Positions 8,638-16,029 of a DNA stretch of 64,000 nt are shown here, piece after piece; the first letter of the stretch is position 1, and each line of letters opens with the position of its first letter. The stretch spans positions 496,001 to 560,000 of the forward strand of contig QEVO01000002.1 of NCBI GenBank assembly GCA_003577275.1, in the 5' to 3' direction. The notes under the pieces are model-generated. The model was not told the DNA's origin. It did no database searches and saw only the letters and a list, made by a program, of their open reading frames with translations. The translations under genes were made by a program, and so were the position numbers. The DNA comes from Pseudomonadota bacterium. GTDB taxonomy: Bacteria > Pseudomonadota > Alphaproteobacteria > Sphingomonadales > Govanellaceae.

Positions 8638-10092
8638 TTATCCGACGCTACGCCCACGGCCTTGCCAATAAGGAGCGCGCAGTTCGGTCTTGAGCACCTT
8701 ACCGCTGGCATTACGCGGCAGCGCCTCGCCATACGTTTCGTCCGGTACGCCGATCACCGCTGCGTCAATGATCGAGGGGTGGTCGAACAGTACGCTTTCA
8801 ATCTCGCGTGGGTAGATATTCTCACCGCCTGATACAACCATATCCTTGATTCGGCCGCAAATATAAAGGTAACCATTGCCATCGATCATGCCGGCATCGC
8901 CGGTATGGGCCCAACCGCCGCGCAGAAAGTCCGCCGTCGCTTTGGCCTGCCGCCAATAGCCCGGGACAATTTGCGGTCCGCGAGCAACGATCTCGCCGAC
9001 CGTGCCCGGCCCGACCTCGCCGTCCTCGCTGTCAACGATTCGCAGCTCCGTGCCCGGCATGGCCCGGCCGGCCGACAACAGCAAACCCGCCCTGCCCGCA
9101 AGCGCGCGGCGATGTTCTTCAGCCCCTAATAGGGTCAGGCAAGCCGTAATCTCTATCATACCATAGGCCTGATAGACATCACAGCCAAACAGGTTGATCG
9201 CACGCCGGAGCGTGTCCTCGGCAATCGGCGAGGCTCCATACATGAGAATACCAAGCGCCGAGAAATCTCGCGACGTGACATCCGCCACCTGGGTCAAGCA
9301 GGCTTGAATCATCGCCGGCACTAAAAAGGTGAAAACCACGCCCCTACGCTCGAGGGTGTCAACGACATGACTGGCATCGAAATCACGATGCAACAAGATC
9401 GATAAACCAAGATTCGTGCAAAATGCACAGATCCAAACGGCGGCGGCGTGATAGAGCGGCGTTACCACCAGCGCGACCTGCCCGACGCTTGGCCGTCGCG
9501 TAATCATGATCATGGCCTGGGACAGATTGGCGGCATAGTTGGCATGAGTAACAATGACGCCCTTGGGTCGCCCTGTGGTGCCGCTGGTGTACATCTGATA
9601 GAACACGTCACCAGGCAACACCCTAGTCTCGATCGCATGGGTCGGTTGCCCCGCCAGCCAAGCACCATAATCGATCCAGCCCATGTATGGCTTTGCGCCG
9701 ATCGCGATAAAATTTCTTATGCGGGGTAGTTCTCCGCGAATATCTTCGATGGCGTCAACATAATCCGCCTCCACCATCACGGCCAAGGCTTCGGCATCAT
9801 CCAGAATATAGCGCCATTCAGCGGCCGCAAGCCGATAGTTGAGCGGCGCCGGCACCACTCCCGTACGCGCAGCCGCCAGATATAGAAGCCACATGTCAAC
9901 CCTGTTCTTCGATAGATAACCGAAACGATCACCGGATTTAAGACCCAGGGACAGGAGGCCATTGGCCAAGCGGTTGACTTCCGTCGCCGCCTCGGCATAG
10001 TTCAGCGCCCGCACGCCATCATCGATACAAAGCTGATGGGGCCGGGTCCGGGCCAGAAAATCAAAAGAATCATGAAATAATAGGCTGGTCAT
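8638..10092 (-). CDS. Acyl-CoA synthetase (AMP-binding) with an internal C-terminal deletion
   Basis: The 484-residue adenylate-forming enzyme has the P-loop YTSGTTGRPKG (about 168-178), YGMIE, the AMP-binding HTGDAG and the hinge GRIKDMVVSGGENIYPREIE. Such enzymes join CoA to a carboxylic acid; the acid here is unknown. In the C-terminal lobe the sequence jumps from VIGVPDETYGEA straight to LPRNASGKVLK. Relatives have about 40 residues in between (the segment ending in the yKvPrsv... stretch). The catalytic lysine (NASGK) remains, but the lobe is incomplete, so activity is doubtful. The gene begins 6 bases after the stop of the upstream gene. Confidence 0.85.
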   Translation of the reverse strand: MTSLLFHDSFDFLARTRPHQLCIDDGVRALNYAEAATEVNRLANGLLSLGLKSGDRFGYLSKNRVDMWLLYLAAARTGVVPAPLNYRLAAAEWRYILDDAEALAVMVEADYVDAIEDIRGELPRIRNFIAIGAKPYMGWIDYGAWLAGQPTHAIETRVLPGDVFYQMYTSGTTGRPKGVIVTHANYAANLSQAMIMITRRPSVGQVALVVTPLYHAAAVWICAFCTNLGLSILLHRDFDASHVVDTLERRGVVFTFLVPAMIQACLTQVADVTSRDFSALGILMYGASPIAEDTLRRAINLFGCDVYQAYGMIEITACLTLLGAEEHRRALAGRAGLLLSAGRAMPGTELRIVDSEDGEVGPGTVGEIVARGPQIVPGYWRQAKATADFLRGGWAHTGDAGMIDGNGYLYICGRIKDMVVSGGENIYPREIESVLFDHPSIIDAAVIGVPDETYGEALPRNASGKVLKTELRAPYWQGRGRSVG

Positions 10093-10098
10093 GAATCG

Positions 10099-10878
10099 TC
10101 AGCCTCTCAAGCGCTTCAGCGTCGCCAATACGGTCTCGGGCTGGGCCGTGGACAACACCTCCGCCCTCAGCCACGTGGCCGTAAATGGAATCATGAATTC
10201 ACTGCTATCTTGCCATACTGTAATGTCAAGCATGGCGCAACCGCCCTTGCCTTCAGTGACTCCTCCCGCCGGCGGGAAGACAAGATCATAAGCAGTGTAC
10301 GAGGCGGCATCGGCGGGCGTCTCCTTATCCATCAGGGCTAAGTGCCAGCCATAATGGCGCGTGACATTAACGATGCCTTGGCCATAGGTTAACGCATGCG
10401 AATGCTGTTCATGAAGCGCGAGCCAAGTGATTTTGTGACTTGAAAGCGCGCGTATCAAGTCCGAAAGCGCCAGCGCTGCGATATCCAAGGCGTCCTTGCC
10501 GGCAGTGGCGATTGCACCCGCCGAGACCAGACTCAGCAGCGCCGCCGGCCCCGGCAGGCCGACTGCCAGGGGTAGCGATGGATTGGCGCCAGTGATCGCG
10601 TGCAAGCCCTGGTCGATCAGCGCCGCTACACGCCCGTTGGCGACCGTGCGATCAAACGCATCCGCCATCTCGACATCATCTGCTTGGCTGGCAAACTCTG
10701 TCAGGTCGAGAATAAAGGCCGGGGCCAAGGGCAGTTCCAGAATATCCGGTCGCAACAGGTCCTGAAGCTGCCGATAGAATAGCCCAAGCTCGGAAGGATT
10801 TGCCCAGGGCTCGCGCCCGCCCGCCAAAATCCGCACGCCATAGGCATGAGCATCGAGCCAGAGCGCGGGTCCTGCCAT
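10099..10878 (-). CDS. Unrecognised protein, possibly TIM-barrel
   Basis: I do not recognise this 259-residue product. I start it at MAGPALWLDAHAYG (10878); the open frame extends to 11064 but that upstream part overlaps receptor-remnant DNA and looks like non-coding translation. Alternating hydrophobic strands and helices (ILELPLAPAFILDL, SLPLAVGLPGPAALL, ITWLALHEQHSHAL, YGWHLALMDK) loosely resemble the uroporphyrinogen decarboxylase/MetE barrel fold, which also contains corrinoid methyltransferases, but the usual zinc ligands are not evident. It is coupled to the acyl-CoA ligase gene (6-base gap). No signal peptide or membrane helix is seen. Confidence 0.5.
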   Translation of the reverse strand: MAGPALWLDAHAYGVRILAGGREPWANPSELGLFYRQLQDLLRPDILELPLAPAFILDLTEFASQADDVEMADAFDRTVANGRVAALIDQGLHAITGANPSLPLAVGLPGPAALLSLVSAGAIATAGKDALDIAALALSDLIRALSSHKITWLALHEQHSHALTYGQGIVNVTRHYGWHLALMDKETPADAASYTAYDLVFPPAGGVTEGKGGCAMLDITVWQDSSEFMIPFTATWLRAEVLSTAQPETVLATLKRLRG

Positions 10879-10951
10879 GATCAACCCCGCCTCTGGGCAA
10901 GCTCTTGTTCGAGCTTTTTGATCCGCACCTCTAGAGGATGCGGCATTATGA

Positions 10952-11128
10952 CTGGTGGATTGGCTTGGCCGCAGGCCGGTTTCCGAAAGCCTGGATGGCG
11001 CCATCACATTCGAGAGCGCGGACCAAGCATGGCAGGTTTCCATCTTCGGACGCAATATGACCAATGACCGTTACATTATCGATGGTCTTGCGGCGGGCGC
11101 GGTGCTGAGCTTGACCTGCGCCCTTTAA
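10952..11128 (+). pseudogene. Remnant of a TonB-dependent receptor C-terminus
   Basis: The plus frame from just after a TGA at 10949 to TAA at 11126 translates to a stretch containing ITFES, WQVSIFGRNMTNDRYI and a final GAVLSLTCAL. The W-x-V-x-x-F-x-R-N-x-T-x-x-x-Y-I pattern is the last-strands signature of TonB-dependent outer-membrane receptors. Only about 58 codons remain of a family usually 650-900 residues long, with no start codon and no barrel upstream, so it is a decayed leftover. The match is by eye only. Confidence 0.65.
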
Positions 11129-11780
11129 AAGGAGCCAATTAAAGGTAGCAGGTCACTTCCCCATGGGGACGGGCTGGTGGCGTCCCCTGATTTCACCAGC
11201 CAGATCGGAACCTTATTCCCGATTGCGCTGCGTGGTTGTTCTTCGATAGTTTTGGGGTAGCAGGTCTGACGGGAGATTCACTCAAGGGTGGCCACGACAT
11301 CCTCTCCCCGGTCGCTGAACTGTGGATTCAGCACGGGGCATAACGTGAATATGTGTCAACCACCGTCAGAATGCGTACTTTTTTCCTACGGCCAACTGAT
11401 CGTAGACGAGGTTCGTGGCTTAAACGTCATTAGGACCGACGGCCCGTTGGCGCTCCTCCCGCAACTTGACCTTCACCCGGCATTTGGGCGTCTTGTTTCG
11501 CAACCGTATTCTTAACTTCCTATAAGGACGATAGGTTTTTTTGATGTTGATGGGCCAGCCCTCGCGCACAGCTTAGCTAGTTGTTTTATATACATAAATT
11601 CTAACCGCCACCAACGGCGGGGCCGCTTGTTGAACAAGATTGCGCCCGATCTTGAAAGTTATGCAACCCGCTGCCGTCGGGGCGGCGTAAGGGGCAATTG
11701 CTTGAGGCTCCCTAAAGCCCCATAATCCGCGCCAGAAAAAGATGGTAGGGGACCATCGGTATCAGGGGCGGGCAACCATC
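11129..11780. other. Non-coding stretch between receptor remnant and transporter
   Basis: Apart from the IS3 remnant, this stretch has no credible gene. Two copies of GGTAGCAGGTC occur near 11144 and 11257, which may mark the ends of an old insertion. The part from about 11516 to 11780 is more AT-rich (TTTTATATACATAAATTC near 11583) and probably holds the promoter of the transporter, but I cannot name a -35/-10 pair with confidence. Confidence 0.4.
11281..11515 (-). pseudogene. Broken IS3-family transposase (OrfB) remnant
   Basis: Reading the minus strand from about 11506, the phases give RLRNKTPKCRVK, KLREERQRAVGPNDV, a stop where a tryptophan is expected, then NLVYDQLAVGKK. After a frameshift come RILTVVDTYSRYAP, another frameshift, and VLNPQFSDRGEDVVATLE ending near 11281. 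Together these follow the IS3 OrfB integrase core (LRNKTPKR..VKAKLREDR...W.MDFV.DQL..GRK.RVLTVVDT.SR). It has one stop and two frameshifts and covers only the middle of the protein. No intact terminal inverted repeats were found. Confidence 0.75.
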
Positions 11781-13127
11781 ATGGCGACAACGGGGAAATT
11801 ATCGCGCACTATTTTGGCAAGCTATAGCCTGCCGGCCATTCCCCAAGCCATGCTGCTGTTGCCGATCATCGTCTATTTCCCGCCGTTTTATGCCCAGGTG
11901 GTGGGATTAAGTCTCGCCTCTCTCGGGGTGATTTTTTTCATCGGCCGCATGTGGGACGGCATTTCCGATCCCATCATTGGCATCCTGTCCGACAAGATTC
12001 CGTTCCGTTGGGGTCGCCGCAAAACTTGGCTGGTGATCGGCACGCCGTTGATGATGCTGATGACCTGGCTGTTATGCCAGCCGCCCAAGGGCGCTGACGA
12101 AACCTTTCTCCTGGTGGGACTGATCATCTTTTACATCGCCTATACCATGCTGCGCATACCCTACTTAAGCTGGGGCGCTGAGCTGACCACCGATTACAAG
12201 GAGCGCAACAAAGTCACCGGCTACCGCGAAGTCGGCACCATGATCGGCATTTATCTTTCGGTGGCGGCGCCGCGCCTGTTCATCCCCGATGGCGAGACTA
12301 ACATCGCCAATGTCATGTACGTGTTCACCTGGGTGGCGTGTATCTTGATCCCGCTTACCAATTTCTTCGCCGCCTGGAAGGTGCCCGACACCACCCGCGC
12401 CAGCGGTCCAAGCCCCGAGGTGTGGAGCAACTTCAAACTGATCTTGAAAAACAAGCTTTACCTGCGGGTGCTGACGGGCGTCGGCCTATTGTATCTTGGC
12501 ACCTATATGTATAACGCCTGCATGCTGTTCATCATCGAGCAGGCCATGGGCCTGCGCGGCGAGTTCCTCAACCTGATGCTCATTGAATACATGGTCATGC
12601 CGCTTTGCGTGCCGTTCTTCGTCTATCTGGCCGGACGCATCGGCAAGCACCGCGCCATCTGCGTCGGCGCGGCCATCGAGATCGCAGCGCTCGCCATGCT
12701 CGGCTTCACGCCGCAAGGATCCTTCTTCTGGGCCGGCGTGGCCTATGCGGTGATCGGCGCTTCCTTCGCCACCTGGTACATCGTGCCGACCTCGATGATC
12801 GCCGATTGCATCGATTATGGCGCTTTGAAAGGCGGCGACAAGGTATCCGGCAGTTACATTGCGTTCTTTAATTTGTTCGACAAGGGCGCGCTGGCGGTGG
12901 CGGCGCTCATTGCGTTGCCCATGCTGCAATGGGTCGGTTTTGACGCCAAGGCGGATAACTCGCCGGAAACGCTGCAATGGGTGCGCATCATCGGCCTGTT
13001 GGCGCCGAGCCTCATCATCCTTGCCGCCATCGCCCTGTTCTGGAACTACCCCCTCAATGCCCGCAAGCACCAGGCGGTGCTGAAAGCCATCGCCCGGCGA
13101 AAACCGCGAGAAGAAGCTTCAGCTTAG
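11781..13127 (+). CDS. GPH/MelB-type MFS symporter
   Basis: The 448-residue inner-membrane protein has about 12 hydrophobic segments and the GPH (glycoside-pentoside-hexuronide:cation symporter, MelB) hallmarks: FFIGRMWDGISDPIIGILSD near residue 50, RWGRRKTWLVIG, and a late PTSMIADCIDYGALKGGDKVSGSY segment. I start at the ATG at 11781 (MATTGKLSRTILASY); the frame is open to 11742. GPH proteins import sugars or other small solutes with Na+ or H+. Its place beside the corrinoid methyltransferase operon suggests it imports the methyl donor or a related compound; that is inference. Its 3' end overlaps the regulator gene by 9 bases in convergent orientation. Confidence 0.85.
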   Translation: MATTGKLSRTILASYSLPAIPQAMLLLPIIVYFPPFYAQVVGLSLASLGVIFFIGRMWDGISDPIIGILSDKIPFRWGRRKTWLVIGTPLMMLMTWLLCQPPKGADETFLLVGLIIFYIAYTMLRIPYLSWGAELTTDYKERNKVTGYREVGTMIGIYLSVAAPRLFIPDGETNIANVMYVFTWVACILIPLTNFFAAWKVPDTTRASGPSPEVWSNFKLILKNKLYLRVLTGVGLLYLGTYMYNACMLFIIEQAMGLRGEFLNLMLIEYMVMPLCVPFFVYLAGRIGKHRAICVGAAIEIAALAMLGFTPQGSFFWAGVAYAVIGASFATWYIVPTSMIADCIDYGALKGGDKVSGSYIAFFNLFDKGALAVAALIALPMLQWVGFDAKADNSPETLQWVRIIGLLAPSLIILAAIALFWNYPLNARKHQAVLKAIARRKPREEASA

Positions 13128-14033
13128 AGCGAACGAGGAGCGCTCCAGCATGGCCGCCAGACGGGCGGTCGCCGCGGTATCCGGCACGACCTTGGAATAA
13201 ACCGCCCAGCAATCGATGCTCACGCCGCCGCCGGCCTGTAACGGACGAATATCCACATCTCCCCGCCGCACGGCATCCAACACCGCCGATTTCATCAGGA
13301 AGGACACGCCGTAGCCGAGCTTGACGAACTCCAAGATAAAATCCAGCGAGCCGACATTGATCATTTTTCTCGGCAGGGGGGCGCTTTCCTTAAACAGCAG
13401 GTCATATTCGTGTCCCGGCTCGATTTCGATGCCGTAGGTGATGTAGGTATCGTCATAGAAATCTTCAGCCGACACCACCTCCCGCTTGGTTTGCGGATGA
13501 CCCTTCGGCAATACCGCCACCAGTTCATCGCTGAACAGGTGCTTGGCGATCACGTCGCCGCTCGGTTTCTTGCCCGATACGATGGCAAGATTGATCCCTT
13601 CGCCATGCAGCCATTCCAGCGGGTCGGCAGCGGCGGCGGTGACGATCTCAATGGTGGTTTTCGGATTATCCGCCATAAATTCGATGAGCAGCCTGGGCAG
13701 CCAGCCGCGCGCCATATTGGCGCGGCTGCCGATCTTGACTACTTGATCAAACCCGCGATAGCCGAGCTCCGCTTCCTTTTCGGCGTTTTCCAGTTCCGCC
13801 AGAATGGTATCGGCCGCGCTGATCAGCCGTTGCGCCGCGAGCGTCAGGGTAATGCGCGACTGGTCCCGATAGAGGAGAGTGGTGGACAGCCGGCGCTCCG
13901 CCTCCCGCAGCCGGTGGCTCAAGGCGGAGGGCGTGATGTTGAGCTTGATCGCCGCCTCTTTCATGGAGCTGCTGGCTTTCAGCACTTTCAGCATCTGCAG
14001 ATGGCGAATATCCAGTCTCACCGGCATAGCCAT
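13119..14033 (-). CDS. LysR-family transcriptional regulator, MetR-like
   Basis: The 304-residue product has an N-terminal winged helix-turn-helix (LDIRHLQMLKVLKASSSMKEAAIKLNITPSALSHRLREAERRL) and a periplasmic-binding-like effector domain from about residue 90. The DIRHLQ...SALSHRLREAE stretch resembles MetR more than a generic LysR. It is divergent from the corrinoid operon, and a sequence fitting the E. coli MetR consensus lies between them (14129-14141). I infer that it controls the operon and possibly itself, with an unknown ligand. The start at 14033 (MAMPVRLD) is chosen because upstream codons do not look like protein. Confidence 0.85.
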   Translation of the reverse strand: MAMPVRLDIRHLQMLKVLKASSSMKEAAIKLNITPSALSHRLREAERRLSTTLLYRDQSRITLTLAAQRLISAADTILAELENAEKEAELGYRGFDQVVKIGSRANMARGWLPRLLIEFMADNPKTTIEIVTAAAADPLEWLHGEGINLAIVSGKKPSGDVIAKHLFSDELVAVLPKGHPQTKREVVSAEDFYDDTYITYGIEIEPGHEYDLLFKESAPLPRKMINVGSLDFILEFVKLGYGVSFLMKSAVLDAVRRGDVDIRPLQAGGGVSIDCWAVYSKVVPDTAATARLAAMLERSSFALS

Positions 14034-14128
14034 GCTCGCTTTCCGATCCCATCGCCCAGGAAATACCGCTTTGATTTTGCAGCAAAAAAACTGCCCTGAA
14101 AAGGTCCTTCCCACACATTCCGACCGAT

Positions 14129-14141
14129 TGAATAAAATTCA
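14129..14141. promoter_or_regulatory. Candidate MetR-type operator
   Basis: TGAATAAAATTCA is a perfect inverted repeat and fits the published E. coli MetR consensus TGAANN(T/A)NNTTCA. It lies 95 bases downstream of the LysR start (reading away from it) and 95 bases before the corrinoid-protein ATG. It overlaps a possible weak -35 (TTGAAT), with AATAAT at 14153 as a possible -10. Confidence 0.55.
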
Positions 14142-14235
14142 TGGAGCGATGGAATAATTAGAAGTGGCCGCCCTCCCCCGCCTGGTTCAGAGTTGGCTAA
14201 AGCTTTCCTGCAAGAAACATGGAAAAGAGGGCCTG

Positions 14236-14940
14236 ATGAGCACGGCGGATGATCTGGACCTATCCTCGCTGGCGGACGACGACCTGGTCGAACAAATGCA
14301 CGATGATCTTTATGACGGTCTGGCCGACGAAGTCGCCGAAGGGGTCAATATCCTGCTCTCCCGCGGCTGGACGCCCAACGACGTTCTCAACAAGGCGCTG
14401 GTGGCCGGCATGGGCATTGTCGGCGTCGATTTCCGTGACGGCATCCTGTTCGTGCCCGAAGTGCTGATGTCGGCCAAGGCGATGAAGGCCGGCATGGCCA
14501 TTCTGCGCCCGCTGCTCGTCGAGACCGGCGCGCCGCGCATCGGCAAGGTGCTGATCGGCACCGTCAAAGGCGATATTCACGATATCGGCAAGAATCTGGT
14601 CGCCATGATGCTGGAAGGCGGCGGCTTCGAGGTGGTGGACATCGGCATCAACGTTTCGGCCGACGATTTCATGACGGCGCTGGACGAGCATCGTCCGGAC
14701 ATCCTCGGCATGTCGGCGCTTCTGACCACCACCATGCCCTATATGAAAGTGGTGATCGACACCTTGAAGCAGAAAGGCCGACGCGATGATTATATCGTCC
14801 TGGTGGGCGGCGCGCCGCTCAATGAGGCCTTTGCCGAAAGCGTCGGCGCGGACGCCTACTGCCGCGACGCCGCGGTGGCGGTGGAAACCGCCAAGGCGAT
14901 GATCTCGGCGCGGCGGCAGCACGCCGTGCCGGCCGGATAA
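14236..14940 (+). CDS. Corrinoid (B12-binding) methyltransferase protein, MtbC/MtgC type
   Basis: The 234-residue methyl carrier has an N-terminal helical cap (about 1-90, VNILLSRGWTPNDVLNKALVAGM) and a Rossmann-like cobalamin-binding domain. The lower-ligand motif D-x-H-x-x-G is GDIHDIGKN near residue 115, followed by SALLTTTMPYM and VGGAPLNEAFA. It would accept a methyl group from the MttB-family enzyme and pass it to tetrahydrofolate. I start it at 14236 (MSTADDLDLSS), which has a purine-rich AAAGAGGG just upstream; the open frame reaches back to 14164. It is the first gene of the packed operon. Confidence 0.93.
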   Translation: MSTADDLDLSSLADDDLVEQMHDDLYDGLADEVAEGVNILLSRGWTPNDVLNKALVAGMGIVGVDFRDGILFVPEVLMSAKAMKAGMAILRPLLVETGAPRIGKVLIGTVKGDIHDIGKNLVAMMLEGGGFEVVDIGINVSADDFMTALDEHRPDILGMSALLTTTMPYMKVVIDTLKQKGRRDDYIVLVGGAPLNEAFAESVGADAYCRDAAVAVETAKAMISARRQHAVPAG

Positions 14941-14945
14941 CTTGC

Positions 14946-15551
14946 ATGTCCGCCGCCGCCCATCCCTCGACGTTGATCATCGGCTGCGGCGCGCTGGCGC
15001 GGGAGATGGTGTCGTTCATTACTGCCTCCAAGATGGATAAGATCGCCGTTACCTGTTTGCCGGCGCATCTGCACAACCGTCCCCACAAAATTCCCGCCAT
15101 CCTGGAGCAAAAAATTCGCCGGGCGCGAAAAAGCTATGACCGCATCTTCGTGCTTTACGGCGATTGCGGCACCGGCGGCGAGCTCGACCGGGTGTGCGCG
15201 CGGCATGGCGTGGAGCGGATCGACGGCAGCCATTGTTATGAATTCTACGCCGGTCGGGAGGATTTCAAGGAACTCACCGACGCTGAGCCGGCGTGCTTTT
15301 TTCTCACCGATTACCTGGTCAGGCATTTCAAGCGGCTGATCGTGACGGGCTTGGGGCTGGATCGCCACCCCGAGCTACGCGACGATTATTTCGGCAATTA
15401 CAAAAAGCTGGTCTATCTGGCGCAATTGGACGATCCGGCGTTGACGGCAAAAGCTGAGCGCGCCGCGCAATTTCTTGGCCTTGCCTTCGAGCGCCGCCTC
15501 ACCGGACTCGGCGAGCTGGCGGACTTCATGAAACGGGCGGCGTCTGCCTGA
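14946..15551 (+). CDS. DUF1638 family protein
   Basis: The 201-residue protein begins LIIGCGALAREMVSFI and carries conserved-looking cysteines and histidines: LPAHLHNRPHKIP, VLYGDCGTGGELDRVCARHGVERIDGSHCYEFYAG. That pattern, with GDCGTGG and HCYEF, is typical of DUF1638. The function is unknown. Members are known to sit beside corrinoid methyltransferase genes in methanogens and bacteria, as here, 5 bases after the corrinoid protein. The Cys/His clusters suggest metal or cofactor binding; that is inference. Confidence 0.85.
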   Translation: MSAAAHPSTLIIGCGALAREMVSFITASKMDKIAVTCLPAHLHNRPHKIPAILEQKIRRARKSYDRIFVLYGDCGTGGELDRVCARHGVERIDGSHCYEFYAGREDFKELTDAEPACFFLTDYLVRHFKRLIVTGLGLDRHPELRDDYFGNYKKLVYLAQLDDPALTAKAERAAQFLGLAFERRLTGLGELADFMKRAASA

Positions 15552-15555
15552 TGGT

Positions 15556-16029
15556 ATGGCGGAGCAATGGACACCCATGCGATACTTTGCCGTGACACAT
15601 GCCGCCTCATTCCAGCGTTTCTATCGCGGATTCCTACGGCTGTTGTTTCTCCTTGAGCCGTTATGGCGCGTCATGGGGCAACGGCGCACCCAGCGCCTGC
15701 TTCTGGCGGTTGAGAAACCAAGCAAATCCCTGCTCTTTGATTGCCGCATGTGCGGCGCGTGCATTCTCGGGCAGACCGGCATGTCCTGCCCCATGAACTG
15801 CCCGAAGAATATCCGCAACGGCCCCTGCGGCGGCGTGCGCGCCAACGGCCATTGCGAAGTCAGGCCCGACATGCGCTGCGTGTGGGTGGAAGCCTGGCGC
15901 GGCAGCCGGAACTTGCGCGAGACGAACGCCATCTTGACCCTGCAACCGGCCTATGATCAACGTCTAAAGGGTCGCTCGTCCTGGTTTGCTGACCTGGAAC
16001 GCCGCCGCCAGGAAAGGGCCGCGCCATGA
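15556..16029 (+). CDS. metV: MetV-like MTHFR C-terminal-domain protein
   Basis: The 157-residue product belongs to the MTHFR_C family. The cysteine-rich core is CRMCGACILGQTGMSCPMNCPKNI...GPCGG...GHCEV...RCVW (about residues 63-112), which in acetogen MetV binds zinc or an iron-sulfur cluster. MetV is the partner of MetF in the MetVF-type methylene-THF reductase. Its stop overlaps the metF start as ATGA, so the two are translationally coupled and probably form a complex. The hydrophobic segment near residues 22-42 is amphipathic and unlikely to span the membrane. Confidence 0.85.
   Translation: MAEQWTPMRYFAVTHAASFQRFYRGFLRLLFLLEPLWRVMGQRRTQRLLLAVEKPSKSLLFDCRMCGACILGQTGMSCPMNCPKNIRNGPCGGVRANGHCEVRPDMRCVWVEAWRGSRNLRETNAILTLQPAYDQRLKGRSSWFADLERRRQERAAP

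Noticed and set aside
11516..14235. Cobalamin riboswitch before the transporter or the corrinoid operon
   Set aside because: I looked for a B12-box-like sequence in both leaders and saw none. The visible control signal is the MetR-type palindrome.
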